A DNA stretch of 32,050 nt from Rugamonas violacea (GTDB lineage Bacteria; Pseudomonadota; Gammaproteobacteria; Burkholderiales; Burkholderiaceae_D). Shown in pieces: positions 1 through 9,821 of this stretch (its first letter is position 1; each line of letters opens with the position of its first letter). The translations under genes were made by a program, and so were the position numbers. The notes beneath the pieces were generated by a model. The model had not been told where the DNA came from. It ran no database searches and was given only the letters and a program-made list of their open reading frames with translations. The stretch lies in NCBI RefSeq assembly GCF_016461825.1, contig NZ_JAEMNU010000003.1:78904-110953 (forward strand), given 5' to 3'.

Positions 1-1491
1 GGCGCGCGTCCGGCGATCCGCAGCGATACGCAGAGCTGGACCTACGCCGAGCTGCAGCGCCAGGTCGACCGCATCGCCCACGTGCTGCGCGGCCCCATGG
101 GACTGGTGCCGGGCAACCGCGTGCTGCTACGCGGCGCCAACACTCCGCTGATGGCCGCCTGCGTGCTGGCGGTGTTCAAGGCCGGCTGCGTCGCCGTGCC
201 GACCATGCCGCTGCTGCGCGCGCGCGAGCTGGGCGCCATCCTCGCCAAGGCCGAGGTCAACGCGGCGCTGTGTGCCGACGGCCTGCGCGCCGAACTCGAC
301 GCCGCGCCGGGCCTGCCGGCCAAGGTGCTGTACTTCGGCTGTGAGGCGGGCGAGGGCGGCGCCGCCGGAGCCGCCCATGCCGCCAACTCGCTGGAGGCCC
401 GCATGGCCGAGCAGCCGGCGCAGTTCGAGGCGGTCGACACGGCGGCCGACGACATTTGCCTGATCAGCTTCACCTCGGGCACCACCGGCGTCCCCAAGGG
501 CACCATGCACTTCCACCGCGACATCCTGGCGATCTGCGACTGCTTCCCGCGCGAGGTGCTGCGCTCGCGCGCCGACGACGTTTTCATCGGCACGCCGCCG
601 CTGGCCTTCACCTTCGGCCTGGGCGGCCTGCTGCTGTTCCCGCTGCGGGTCGGCGCCAGCGCCGTGCTGCTGGAGAAGCTGACGCCGGAGTCGCTGCTGC
701 AGGCGGTCGAACGGCACGGCGCCACCGTCTGCTTCACCGCGCCGACCTTCTACCGGCAGATGGCGCCGTTGGCCGCCAAGTACGATTTATCCAGCCTGCG
801 GCAGAGCGTGTCGGCCGGCGAGGCGCTGCCGCTGGCCACGCGCGAGAGCTGGCAGCAGGCCAGCGGCCTGGCGATGATCGACGGCATAGGCGCCACCGAG
901 CTGCTGCACATCTTCATTGCGGCGGCCGACCAGCAGATCCGCCCCGGCGCCACCGGCAAGCCGGTGCCCGGCTACCGGGCCTGCGTGCTGGACCGCGACG
1001 GCCAACCGGTCGGCCCCGGCGTGATCGGCCGGCTGGCGGTGAAGGGGCCGACCGGCTGCCGCTACCTGGCCGACGAGCGCCAGCGCGAGTATGTGCTGAA
1101 CGGCTGGAACCTGACCGGCGACGCCTACGAGATGGATGCCGACGGCTACTTCTACTACCGCTCGCGCACCGACGACATGATCATCTCGGCCGGCTACAAC
1201 ATCGCCGGGCCGGAGGTGGAGGACGCCCTGCTGCGCCATCCGGCGGTGGCCGAATGCGGCGTGGTCGGCCGCGCCGACGAGGAGCGCGGCCAGATCGTCG
1301 AGGCGCATGTGGTGCTCAAGCCCGGCCACCAGGCGAGCGCGCGGCTGGCGGCCGAGCTGCAGGAGTTCGTCAAGGGGCAGATCGCGCCCTACAAATATCC
1401 GCGCGCGGTGCGCTTTTTGAGCACCTTGCCGCGCACCGAGACGGGCAAGCTGCAACGCTTCAAGCTGCGCGACGCGGCCACCACTTCGTGA
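1..1491 (+). CDS. Aryl-CoA ligase, 2-aminobenzoate/benzoate-CoA ligase type (5' partial)
   Basis: ATP-dependent ligase that would activate an aromatic acid to its CoA thioester through an acyl-adenylate, in the cytoplasm. The reading frame is open from the first base of the window, so the start lies upstream. 496 residues are visible, and benzoate-CoA ligases are usually about 520-550, so only a few dozen N-terminal residues are missing. Visible ANL-superfamily motifs are the phosphate-binding loop [10 protein letters not shown] near residue 158, the hinge-region [11 protein letters not shown] segment, and the C-terminal [10 protein letters not shown] segment whose Lys completes adenylation. 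The next gene starts only 9 bases after the stop, so they are co-transcribed. The neighbouring monooxygenase/reductase makes 2-aminobenzoate the best substrate guess. Salicylate or benzoate remain possible, since sequence alone does not separate them. Confidence 0.9.
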   Translation, partial: GARPAIRSDTQSWTYAELQRQVDRIAHVLRGPMGLVPGNRVLLRGANTPLMAACVLAVFKAGCVAVPTMPLLRARELGAILAKAEVNAALCADGLRAELDAAPGLPAKVLYFGCEAGEGGAAGAAHAANSLEARMAEQPAQFEAVDTAADDICLISFTSGTTGVPKGTMHFHRDILAICDCFPREVLRSRADDVFIGTPPLAFTFGLGGLLLFPLRVGASAVLLEKLTPESLLQAVERHGATVCFTAPTFYRQMAPLAAKYDLSSLRQSVSAGEALPLATRESWQQASGLAMIDGIGATELLHIFIAAADQQIRPGATGKPVPGYRACVLDRDGQPVGPGVIGRLAVKGPTGCRYLADERQREYVLNGWNLTGDAYEMDADGYFYYRSRTDDMIISAGYNIAGPEVEDALLRHPAVAECGVVGRADEERGQIVEAHVVLKPGHQASARLAAELQEFVKGQIAPYKYPRAVRFLSTLPRTETGKLQRFKLRDAATTS

Positions 1492-1499
1492 AGAATGCC

Positions 1500-3872
1500 A
1501 TGAATATTGTTTGCATAGGCGGCGGTCCGGCCGGCCTGTATTTCAGCCTGTTGATGAAGCTGCAGAACCCGGCCCACCGCATCACCGTGGTCGAGCGCAA
1601 CCGCCCCTACGACACCTTCGGCTGGGGCGTGGTGTTCTCCGACCAGACCTTGGGCAACCTGATGAACGCCGACGAGGAGACCGCGCGCGCGATCCTGCAA
1701 TCGTTCAACCACTGGGACGACATCGACATCCATTTCAAGGATGCCAAGGTCAGTTCGGGCGGCCATGGCTTTTGCGGCATCGGCCGCAAGCGCCTGCTCA
1801 ACATCCTGCAGCAGCGCTGCGAGCAGCTGGGCGTGGAGCTGGTGTTCGAGACCGACGTCGTCGACGACCAGGAATTGGCGGCCAGGTACGGCGCCGACCT
1901 GGTGATCGCCTCGGACGGCTTGAACAGCCGCATCCGCGGCCGCTACGCCGCCACCTACGCGCCGCAGATCGAAGCGCGCCAATGCCGCTTCGTCTGGCTG
2001 GGCACCAAGAAAAAGTTCGACGCCTTCACCTTCGCCTTCAAGCAGACCGCGCACGGCTGGTTCCAGGCCCACATCTACCAGTACGACGGCGACACCTCCA
2101 CCTTCATCGTCGAGGCGCCGGAGACGGTGTGGCGCGCCGCCGGGCTGGAGGAGATGAGCCAGGAGCAGAGCATCGCCTTCTGCGAGCGCTTGTTCGCCGA
2201 GCAGCTGGACGGCCACGCGCTGCTGTCGAACGCCGGCCACCTGCGCGGCTCCAGCGTGTGGATCAAGTTCCCGCGCATCGTCTGTGCGCAGTGGGTGCAC
2301 TGGAACGGCGCCACGCCGGTGGTGTTGATGGGCGACGCCGCCCACTCGGCGCATTACTCGATCGGTTCCGGCACCAAGCTGGCGCTGGAGGACGCCATCG
2401 AGCTGGCGCGCTGCTTCGCTGCGCATGAGGAGACGGCGGCGGCGCTGGCCGCCTACCAGTCGGTGCGCGCGGTCGAGGTGTTGAAGATCCAGAGCGCGGC
2501 GCGCAATTCGATGGAGTGGTTCGAGAACGTGCAGCGCTACAGCACGATGCAGGCGCCGCAGTTCGCCTACTCGATGCTGACGCGCAGCCAGCGCCTGTCG
2601 CACGAGAACCTGCGCCTGCGCGACGCCGCCTACGTGGCCGGCTTCGAAAGCTGGTTCGCCGAACGCGCCTTCGCCCAGGCCGGCGTGGCGCCGCCGGCGA
2701 ACCTGGCGATCCCGCCGATGTTCACGCCGTTCAAGGTGCGCGGGCTGACCTTGAAGAACCGCATCCTGGTCTCGCCGATGGCGCAGTACAGCGCCGTCGA
2801 CGGTATCGTTGGAGACTACCACCTGGCGCATTTGGGCGCGCGGGCGCTGGGCGGCGCCGCGCTGGTGTTCGCCGAGATGACTTGCGTTTCGGCCGAGGCG
2901 CGCATCACGCCGGCCTGTCCGGGCATGTACACGGCGGCCCACACGGCGGCGTGGCGGCGCATCGTCGACTTCGTCCATGCGAGTAGCGATGCCAAGATCG
3001 CGCTGCAACTGGGCCACGCCGGCGCCAAGGGTTCGACCCACGCCATGTGGGACGGCATCGACCAGCCGCTCGACGAGGGCAACTGGCCGCTGTGGTCGGC
3101 CTCGCCGCAGCAGTACTTGGCCGGCGTCTCGCAAACGGCGCGCGAAATGGGCGAGGCCGAGATGGCGCGGGTGGCGGCCGACTTCGTGCGCGCCACCCTG
3201 GCCGCCGACGCGGCCGGCTTCGACTGGCTGGAGCTGCACTGCGCGCACGGCTATCTGCTGTCGTCCTTCATCTCGCCGTTGACCAACCAGCGCGGCGACG
3301 ACTACGGCGGCAGCCTGGAAAACCGCTGCCGCTTTCCGCTGCGCGTGTTCGCCGCGATGCGCGCGGCCTGGCCGCAGCACAAGCCGATGAGCGTGCGCAT
3401 TTCGGCGCACGACTGGGTCGAGGGCGGCATCACGCCGGACGACGCGGTGGCCATCGCGCGCCTGTTCAAGGCGGCCGGCGCCGATTTGATCGACTGCTCG
3501 TCCGGCCAGGTCAGCAAGCGCGAAAAACCCATTTACGGCCGCATGTTCCAGGCCCCGTTCGCCGATCGCGTGCGCAACGAGGCGGACATCGCCACCATCG
3601 CCGTCGGCTCGATCTTCGAGGCCGACCACGCCAACGGCATCATCGCCGCCGGCCGCGCCGACCTGTGCGCGGTGGGCCGGCCGCACCTGGCCAATCCGGC
3701 CTGGACTCTGGCCGAGGCGGCCCGCATCGGCTACCGCGCGGTCGGTTGGCCGAAGCAATATCAGCCGGGCAAGCAGCAACTGGAGCGCAATCTGGAACGC
3801 GAGCGCCAACTGGCGGCGGCCAGTGGCGGCCTCAGTGCGCAGCAGGTGGCGGCCAAGTTATTGGAGGGTTGA
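1500..3872 (+). CDS. abmA: Bifunctional aryl-CoA monooxygenase/reductase (2-aminobenzoyl-CoA monooxygenase/reductase or salicylyl-CoA 5-hydroxylase/oxidoreductase type)
   Basis: A 790-residue two-domain flavoenzyme. Residues 1-390 form an FAD aromatic hydroxylase: GGGPAG at residues 7-12 binds the ADP part, and MGDAAH with Gly278/Asp279 is the FAD-ribityl motif. Residues 405-770 form an Old Yellow Enzyme-type FMN reductase ([42 protein letters not shown]). In Azoarcus evansii this fusion hydroxylates 2-aminobenzoyl-CoA and then reduces the ring, giving a non-aromatic 2-amino-5-oxocyclohexenecarboxyl-CoA. Homologues are often named bifunctional salicylyl-CoA 5-hydroxylase/oxidoreductase. The start was placed at ATG 1500 because the GGGPAG Rossmann strand begins at once. 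The frame stays open upstream, but that part overlaps the ligase and has no flavin motif. The symbol abmA rests on domain order and operon context. Confidence 0.88.
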   Translation: MNIVCIGGGPAGLYFSLLMKLQNPAHRITVVERNRPYDTFGWGVVFSDQTLGNLMNADEETARAILQSFNHWDDIDIHFKDAKVSSGGHGFCGIGRKRLLNILQQRCEQLGVELVFETDVVDDQELAARYGADLVIASDGLNSRIRGRYAATYAPQIEARQCRFVWLGTKKKFDAFTFAFKQTAHGWFQAHIYQYDGDTSTFIVEAPETVWRAAGLEEMSQEQSIAFCERLFAEQLDGHALLSNAGHLRGSSVWIKFPRIVCAQWVHWNGATPVVLMGDAAHSAHYSIGSGTKLALEDAIELARCFAAHEETAAALAAYQSVRAVEVLKIQSAARNSMEWFENVQRYSTMQAPQFAYSMLTRSQRLSHENLRLRDAAYVAGFESWFAERAFAQAGVAPPANLAIPPMFTPFKVRGLTLKNRILVSPMAQYSAVDGIVGDYHLAHLGARALGGAALVFAEMTCVSAEARITPACPGMYTAAHTAAWRRIVDFVHASSDAKIALQLGHAGAKGSTHAMWDGIDQPLDEGNWPLWSASPQQYLAGVSQTAREMGEAEMARVAADFVRATLAADAAGFDWLELHCAHGYLLSSFISPLTNQRGDDYGGSLENRCRFPLRVFAAMRAAWPQHKPMSVRISAHDWVEGGITPDDAVAIARLFKAAGADLIDCSSGQVSKREKPIYGRMFQAPFADRVRNEADIATIAVGSIFEADHANGIIAAGRADLCAVGRPHLANPAWTLAEAARIGYRAVGWPKQYQPGKQQLERNLERERQLAAASGGLSAQQVAAKLLEG

Positions 3873-3876
3873 GGAC

Positions 3877-4686
3877 ATGACGACATTGGCAACTACGCCG
3901 GCCAACACCCCGGCCAACACCCTGGCCGGCAAGCACGCGCTGGTGACGGGTGGCGCGCGCGGCATCGGCGCCGCCTGCGCGCGCGCCTTGCTGCTGCGCG
4001 GCGTGCGCGTCACCTTGGCCGGTCGCGACGTGGCCGCGCTGTTGCAGGCGCAGCGCGAAATGAGCGCGCTCGGCGAGGTCGGCGTCGAGGCGCTCGACGT
4101 GGCCGACGAGGCGGCGGTGCAGGGCGCCTTCGCCCGCGCGGCCGAGCGTTTCGGCCGTATCGACATCCTGATCAACAACGCCGGCCAGGCCGAACCGGCG
4201 ACCTTCCTGAAGACCGACGCGGCGCTGTGGCAGCGCATGCTGGCGGTGAACTTGAGCGGCGTGTTCCACTGCACCCAGGCGGCGCTGCCGGCCATGCTGG
4301 AGGCGCGCTGGGGCCGCGTCGTCAACATCGCCTCGACGGCCGGGCTGGTCGGCTACCGCTACGTGTCGGCCTATGTCGCCGCCAAGCACGGCGTGGTCGG
4401 GTTGACGCGGGCGCTGGCGCTGGAGGTGGCGGCCAAGGGCGTCACCGTCAACGCCGTCTGCCCCGGCTACACCGAAACCGACATCGTGCGCGCGGCGGTG
4501 GCCAACATCGTCGCCAAGACCGGCCGCAGCGAGGAGCAGGCGCGCGCCGAACTGGCCGGCGCCAATCCGCAGCAGCGCCTGGTGCAGTGCGAGGAGGTGG
4601 CCAACGCGGTGGTCTGGTTGTGCCTGCCCGAGTCGGCGGCGATGAACGGCCAGGCGATCGCCGTGGCCGGCGGCGAAGTCATGTGA
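3877..4686 (+). CDS. SDR-family NAD(P)-dependent dehydrogenase, probable 3-hydroxyacyl-CoA dehydrogenase
   Basis: A 269-residue classical short-chain dehydrogenase. TGGARGIG (residues 24-31) is the nucleotide-binding loop, NNAG follows in the next Rossmann half, and the catalytic set is Ser153, Tyr166 and Lys170 (YVAAK), with the normal spacing of 13 between Ser and Tyr. In this operon it would oxidise a hydroxyl on a CoA-bound ring or ring-opened intermediate, as in beta-oxidation. That role is inferred from neighbours. ATG 3877 is preferred because a purine-rich GGAGG lies just upstream and it sits 4 bases after the previous stop. An in-frame upstream start would overlap the fusion enzyme. 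The N-terminus carries a short low-complexity repeat (TPANTPANT). Confidence 0.88.
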   Translation: MTTLATTPANTPANTLAGKHALVTGGARGIGAACARALLLRGVRVTLAGRDVAALLQAQREMSALGEVGVEALDVADEAAVQGAFARAAERFGRIDILINNAGQAEPATFLKTDAALWQRMLAVNLSGVFHCTQAALPAMLEARWGRVVNIASTAGLVGYRYVSAYVAAKHGVVGLTRALALEVAAKGVTVNAVCPGYTETDIVRAAVANIVAKTGRSEEQARAELAGANPQQRLVQCEEVANAVVWLCLPESAAMNGQAIAVAGGEVM

Positions 4687-4687
4687 G

Positions 4688-4703
4688 GCATATGAGCATA
4701 TGA
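4688..4703 (+). repeat. Tandem GCATATGA octamer, possible regulator site
   Basis: Two perfect head-to-tail copies of GCATATGA lie between the dehydrogenase stop and the MarR gene start. Each contains the palindrome CATATG. MarR proteins bind short palindromic sites near their own genes, so this could be an operator, but one locus cannot establish that. No promoter with good -35 and -10 boxes is obvious here. Confidence 0.35.
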
Positions 4704-4745
4704 GACAGCCAATGAATCCAATCAGCGCATCTAGCAAGGAACCCG

Positions 4746-5294
4746 ATGTCATTTTCCGATAACACCGAGGGCGTCGGCGCGGGCGAGGCTGGAGAGACGG
4801 GCGAGGCCGGCGAACCGGTGCTCGACCTGTCGAGCCGCCTGACCGACGATCACCACCAGTCGCTCAAGCTGTGGCTGCGCATGCTGTCGTGCACCGTCAA
4901 GATCGAGAACGAAATCCGCAGCCGGCTGCGCGCCAATTTCGGCATCACGCTGCCGCGCTTCGATTTGATGGCGCAGCTGGAGCGTTACCCGGACGGCCTG
5001 CGCATGGGCGAACTGTCCAAGCGCATGATGGTCACCGGCGGCAATATCACCGGCATCACCGACCAGCTGGAGCAGGAGAAGCTGGTGCTGCGCGTGCCCG
5101 ACCCCAAGGACGGCCGCGCCTACAGCGTCAAGCTGACCGGCGCCGGCCGGCGCGCCTTCGCCACCATGGCGGCGGTGCACGAGGGCTGGGTCGCCGAGCT
5201 GCTGCACGACATGTCGGGCGCCGACAAGAGCCAGCTGATCGCGCTGCTGTCGCAAATGAAACGGCACTTGAACGCGCCAGACGACAAACCATAA
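4746..5294 (+). CDS. MarR-family transcriptional regulator
   Basis: A 182-residue winged-helix regulator. Residues 1-25 are a low-complexity Gly/Glu tail ([12 protein letters not shown]), followed by the MarR fold. The recognition helix region is around residues 88-112 ([19 protein letters not shown]) and the wing around 115-132 contains the characteristic DPKDGRAY segment. AAGGA at 4736-4740 is a good ribosome binding site for ATG 4746. It lies inside the aromatic-CoA operon on the same strand. MarR relatives in such operons (BadR, FerR, CouR) are repressors relieved by the aryl-CoA intermediate, so sensing of 2-aminobenzoyl-CoA is a reasonable inference. It could instead act on a separate promoter for the downstream genes. 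Confidence 0.88.
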   Translation: MSFSDNTEGVGAGEAGETGEAGEPVLDLSSRLTDDHHQSLKLWLRMLSCTVKIENEIRSRLRANFGITLPRFDLMAQLERYPDGLRMGELSKRMMVTGGNITGITDQLEQEKLVLRVPDPKDGRAYSVKLTGAGRRAFATMAAVHEGWVAELLHDMSGADKSQLIALLSQMKRHLNAPDDKP

Positions 5295-5307
5295 CGAGGA
5301 CACCACC

Positions 5308-6162
5308 ATGCGATACCTTTCCGGCGAAGCCCAGCAACTGCCCGGCAACCGCGCCAGCCTGGCCGGCTACCGGGCGCGCCACTTCCTCTTCGACGTGGCC
5401 GACGGCGTCGCCACGCTGACCCTGAACCGGCCCGAGCGCAAGAACCCCTTGACCTTCGACTCCTACGCCGAGCTGCGCGAGTTGTTCCGCGCGCTGGCCT
5501 ACGCCGACGACGTCAAGGCCATCGTCATCACCGGCGCCGGCGAAAACTTCTGCTCCGGCGGCGACGTGCACGAGATCATCGGTCCGCTGACCAAGCTGGA
5601 CATGCCCGGCCTGCTGGCCTTCGCGCGCATGACCGGCGACGTGGTCAAGGCCATGCGCGCCTGCCCGCAACCGGTGGTGGCGGCGATCGACGGCATTTGC
5701 GTCGGCGCCGGCGCCATGCTGGCGCTGGCCGCCGACATGCGCCTCGGCACGGCGCGCAGCAAGACCGCCTACCTGTTCACCCGGGTCGGCCTGGCCGGCT
5801 GCGACATGGGCGCCTGCGCGCTGCTGCCACGTTTGATCGGCCAGGGCAGGGCGTCCGAATTGCTCTACACCGGCCGTTCGATGGGCGGCGCGGAGGGCGA
5901 GCGCTGGGGCTTTTTCAACAGCCTGCACGAGCCAGACGCTTTGCTGGCGGCCGCGCGCGCGCTGGCGCGGGGGCTGGCCGACGGCCCCACCTTCGCCCAC
6001 GGCATGACCAAGAAAATGCTGCAGCAGGAGTGGAACATGGGCGTCGACGAGGCCATCGAGGCGGAGGCGCAGGCGCAGGCCATCTGCATGGCCACCAACG
6101 ACTTCCACCGCGCCTACCACGCCTTCGTGGCCAAGCAAAAACCGCAATTCGAGGGGGATTGA
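5308..6162 (+). CDS. Enoyl-CoA hydratase/isomerase (crotonase) family protein, atypical active site
   Basis: A 284-residue crotonase-fold protein. The CoA and oxyanion-hole segments are recognisable: RPERKNPLT near residue 41, FCSGGD at 81-86 and GICVGAGAM at 129-137. The two catalytic glutamates of classical hydratases are absent. The first position is Met137 and the second is Arg159 in LFTRVGL. An Asp at 166 (GCDMGA) sits where other crotonase subfamilies place a functional Asp. It is therefore probably not a simple 2-enoyl-CoA hydratase, and a ring hydrolase, hydratase or deaminating activity on the alicyclic CoA intermediate is possible. It begins 14 bases after the MarR gene, with GAGGA in the ribosome-binding position, and is followed almost immediately by the acyl-CoA dehydrogenase. 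Confidence 0.87.
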   Translation: MRYLSGEAQQLPGNRASLAGYRARHFLFDVADGVATLTLNRPERKNPLTFDSYAELRELFRALAYADDVKAIVITGAGENFCSGGDVHEIIGPLTKLDMPGLLAFARMTGDVVKAMRACPQPVVAAIDGICVGAGAMLALAADMRLGTARSKTAYLFTRVGLAGCDMGACALLPRLIGQGRASELLYTGRSMGGAEGERWGFFNSLHEPDALLAAARALARGLADGPTFAHGMTKKMLQQEWNMGVDEAIEAEAQAQAICMATNDFHRAYHAFVAKQKPQFEGD

Positions 6163-6163
6163 G

Positions 6164-7369
<1,206 letters not shown>

Positions 7370-7389
7370 GATACTGGAAAGGCAACACC

Positions 7390-7779
7390 ATGGAATTTTT
7401 GCAACCCGAGGGCTGGACGCGGCCGCGCGGCTATTCAAACGGCGTGGCGGCCAGCGGCAGGATGGTCTGCGTCAGCGGCATGATCGGTTGGGACGGGCAG
7501 GGCGTGTTCCATACCGACGACTTCGCCGGCCAGGTGCGGCAGGCGCTGCTCAATGTGGTGGCGGTGCTGGCCGAGGCCGGCGCGCGGCCGGAACACATCG
7601 TGCGCATGACCTGGTACGTGCTCGACAAGCAGGAGTACGTCGCGGCTTACAAGGAGATCGGCATCGCTTACCGCGAGCTGATCGGCGCGCACTATCCCGC
7701 CATGACGGCGGTGCAGGTGGCCGGCTTGCTGGAGCCGCGGGCGCGGGTGGAGATTGAGGTGACGGCGGTGCTGCCGTAG
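7390..7779 (+). CDS. RidA/YjgF/UK114 family protein, likely enamine/imine-handling partner of the pathway
   Basis: A 129-residue Rid-fold protein. The family hallmarks are the N-terminal YSNGV segment, VSGMIGWDG, the helix GQVRQALLNVVAVLAEAG and the final VEIEVTAVL strand. The key Arg of true RidA imine deaminases (PARS motif) is replaced: the segment reads YPAMTAVQV, with Met105 at that place, so it belongs with Rid subfamilies that lack the Arg. As the last gene of the operon, 20 bases after the dehydrogenase, it could hydrolyse or channel the enamine/imine formed when the 2-amino-5-oxocyclohexene ring is deaminated. That role is inference. ATG 7390 is chosen because an in-frame upstream extension would overlap the dehydrogenase. 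Confidence 0.85.
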   Translation: MEFLQPEGWTRPRGYSNGVAASGRMVCVSGMIGWDGQGVFHTDDFAGQVRQALLNVVAVLAEAGARPEHIVRMTWYVLDKQEYVAAYKEIGIAYRELIGAHYPAMTAVQVAGLLEPRARVEIEVTAVLP

Positions 7780-7899
7780 CGGCGCCGCGCGCCTGGAGCG
7801 ACGCCCGAACATACGATGGGGAAACGATTGGCCAAGCAAGTTGCTGAAGACGAGCGGGACGCCCGCCTTCAGCACAGATAGCACCCCGGCGAACTCGAC

Positions 7900-8043
7900 T
7901 CAGTCTTCCATTTTGACGCTGCTGATCTGCTCTTGGTAGATCGATTGATCCGTACAGCCAGCGCCTTTCAATTTTGAGATTCGATTTGCGAAACCCGCGA
8001 CCTGTTCAACGGTCGAGGTGCGCGCATAGCCGTATGTTGGCAT
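7900..8043 (-). pseudogene. Serine recombinase/resolvase N-terminal remnant
   Basis: A 47-residue minus-strand reading frame starting MPTYGYARTSTVEQV. This is the N-terminus of a resolvase/invertase-type serine recombinase, with the catalytic Ser at residue 10 in YARTST, and it continues through GCTDQSIYQEQISSV, the usual next conserved block. It stops right after that, about a third into the catalytic domain, and no DNA-binding domain follows. It is therefore a truncated relic of a Tn3-type or similar element, not a working recombinase. The rest of the gap between the Rid gene and thsA holds only an inverted repeat at 7843-7873 (arms GCTGAAG/CTTCAGC) with no U-tract. Confidence 0.72.
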
Positions 8044-8088
8044 CGCGTTCTTTTCTATCCATAGGTTTTAGATGTGGTGAAATTATCA

Positions 8089-9102
8089 ATGGCTTCTAGA
8101 GTGAAGGGCCGCTTTGATAGTTTTTTGATGGGGAGGCAGACCGGATCGGTTGACCCTGCCCAAGTGAGAGCAACGCATATTTATTTAGCACAAGAAGTTA
8201 TCCGATGTACAATGGTCGTAACCAAATATATCGTCAGCGAAAATATGAGCTTTAAGTCCGGCAGTGTTGATCTCTGGCGCGGAGCGACACGCGACTGGAA
8301 GAAGTTCCTTTCTGTGGCCTTCGTAGCTTTCAGTGGTCTATTTACTTTGGCTAGCGCCATCGATTTCTTCCTACCCGATGCTGGTGTTAAAGCCCCGATC
8401 GCTCTAGGTGTCGTTACCATCGCAAGTATCTTCTATGCATCAAAGACAGTTTGGAAGCCATCTAAGGTAGAAATCCAGATTGCTAATTGCGCAACGTGTA
8501 TTGAGATTGTGTTTGGAGACTTATTCTCTCAAGGCGGAATTAGAGCTATCGCAGTAAACGAATATTTCGACAGCAAGCTTGGAAAGCCGGTCTCACCTCA
8601 GAGCCTCCATGGCTTGCTGATAACTAAATGTTTCGGCGGACATCCTCAGCCGTTTGACGATCAACTGGTTGCCGAGTTAGCTCCATACCCTTCAACTTCC
8701 GAAGCGGCTAAGGTCGAAGGGAAGAATGTCAAGTATGAGATTGGCACAACAGCTATGGTCAAATCAAACAACGATCAATACTTACTCTTTGCGCTAACTC
8801 GCAATGACCCATTGACATGCAAGGCAAACGCGGACGTTACAATGCTTTGGAATGCGATCAACTCGCTATGGAAACGTGCGCGCAACGAATGCAATGCAAT
8901 GCCGCTGAATGTTCCGCTTATGGGCAGTGGATTATCCGGACTTGGGCTGCCTACCCGAGACCTTTTGAACCTGATCGTGTTATCTGCGATAACGGAAACC
9001 AAGGCCCATGAGATCACGAAACGTATTCGTGTCGTTTTGCATCGAGACCGATTTGACGACCTCGATTTGAGGGATGTGAAAAGTTACTGGAAGGATAAGT
9101 GA
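8089..9102 (+). CDS. thsA: Membrane-anchored macro-domain protein, type II Thoeris effector ThsA-like
   Basis: A 337-residue protein. Two hydrophobic segments (about residues 73-95 and 103-120) are followed by a soluble macro-like domain from about 127 to the end (VEIQIANCATCIEIVFGDLF; later GSGLSGLGL). This layout matches the transmembrane-macro ThsA of type II Thoeris, where the macro domain binds a TIR-made ADP-ribose-type signal (histidine-ADPR in studied cases) and the membrane part kills or arrests the infected cell. The TIR-like partner follows with a one-base overlap. ATG 8089 has GGTGA upstream. GTG 8074 (same frame) and Met53 of this reading (8245) are alternatives, and the roughly 60 residues before the first helix look long for the family. 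Function is inferred from architecture and partner. Confidence 0.7.
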   Translation: MASRVKGRFDSFLMGRQTGSVDPAQVRATHIYLAQEVIRCTMVVTKYIVSENMSFKSGSVDLWRGATRDWKKFLSVAFVAFSGLFTLASAIDFFLPDAGVKAPIALGVVTIASIFYASKTVWKPSKVEIQIANCATCIEIVFGDLFSQGGIRAIAVNEYFDSKLGKPVSPQSLHGLLITKCFGGHPQPFDDQLVAELAPYPSTSEAAKVEGKNVKYEIGTTAMVKSNNDQYLLFALTRNDPLTCKANADVTMLWNAINSLWKRARNECNAMPLNVPLMGSGLSGLGLPTRDLLNLIVLSAITETKAHEITKRIRVVLHRDRFDDLDLRDVKSYWKDK

Positions 9103-9659
9103 TGGCTTACAGGAACGGCACTTACGTGGCATTTCATGCGAACGGCACAAACATACCGGGGCAGTCTGATATTAAGTACTACCAATTAATGCGTGCTTGG
9201 TCTTTCAAGCCAGACGACGAGTTCACACTGGTGAATAGCCACGAAAAGGCTTCGGCAGTACGTGACACCAGCCAAGCTGCCACTTTGCGCCGGTCGCTAC
9301 ACGAGCGGCTTGCAAACTCCAAGAACATGGTGCTAATCATCGGAGGAACTACGAAGAGCGATACCGACTGGGTGCCCTTTGAAATTGAGAACGCTGTGGA
9401 CAAGTATAAAATTCCAATTATCGCCACTTACGTTGACTATGATAAGCCCATCCGAAATCCTGCCGCTCTTGTGTCCTACTGGCCGGAAGCGTTGAAACGT
9501 AGGATTGAAAATGGCACCGCCAATGTCATCCACGTACCATTCAAAAAAACGGTGCTGATGAACGCTATGGGGCAGTTCTCACATAACAATCCTCCACCTG
9601 GCAAAGGTTACGGATACTACAGTGACGAAGCGTATAAGAGCTTTGGCATTGAAGGCTAG
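9102..9659 (+). CDS. thsB: TIR-like (DUF1863/MTH538-type) protein, Thoeris ThsB-like
   Basis: A 185-residue single-domain protein with the hallmarks of Thoeris ThsB: YVAFHANG in strand one, LMRAW, FTLVNSHEKASAVRDTS, RRSLHERLANSKNMVLIIGGTT, and DTDWVPFEIENAVDKYKIPII. The glutamate in the PFEIE segment (Glu94 or Glu96) is the likely NAD-hydrolysis residue. ThsB proteins detect phage infection and convert NAD into a cyclic or conjugated ADP-ribose signal for ThsA. ATG 9102 overlaps the thsA stop by one base and has AAGGA at 9091-9095. Its base composition is much less GC-rich than the chromosomal genes on either side of the island. The family call is firm; assignment to type II rests on the macro-domain partner. 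Confidence 0.83.
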   Translation: MAYRNGTYVAFHANGTNIPGQSDIKYYQLMRAWSFKPDDEFTLVNSHEKASAVRDTSQAATLRRSLHERLANSKNMVLIIGGTTKSDTDWVPFEIENAVDKYKIPIIATYVDYDKPIRNPAALVSYWPEALKRRIENGTANVIHVPFKKTVLMNAMGQFSHNNPPPGKGYGYYSDEAYKSFGIEG

Positions 9660-9821
9660 GTGTTGAACGATTTAATTATAAGTTAAACAAAGCAAGGGGA
9701 GGGCATTTTCTGTAAATTGCCCGTGTAATAGCTGGACGTCAGATACTGGTTTTAGTCGAAATAATTTTCTGTGCAGTTTTAAGCATTGGTCGCCGATAGA
9801 ACCAACCGCAAAGGCTTAAAA

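Noticed and set aside
1389..3809. Very long open frame on the minus strand (about 800 codons) opposite the fusion flavoenzyme
   Set aside because: It mirrors the high-GC codon pattern of the plus-strand gene, has Arg/Ala/Gly/His-rich low-complexity sequence and no recognisable domain.
7843..7873. Inverted repeat GCTGAAG/CTTCAGC after the Rid gene as operon terminator
   Set aside because: The stem is fair, but neither strand has a U-tract after it. It may still mark the operon end with another mechanism.
7780..8050. Left attachment site as a copy of the tRNA-Arg 3' end
   Set aside because: No stretch resembling the tRNA T-arm/acceptor end was found. A shared 13-mer (CAATTTTGAGATT at 7969 and 11544) lies inside two unrelated recombinase relics and is likely chance.
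9701..9722. Hairpin GGGCA/TGCCC after thsB as a terminator
   Set aside because: Short stem with a mismatch and no following T-run; not enough to say that the two TIR pairs are transcribed separately.
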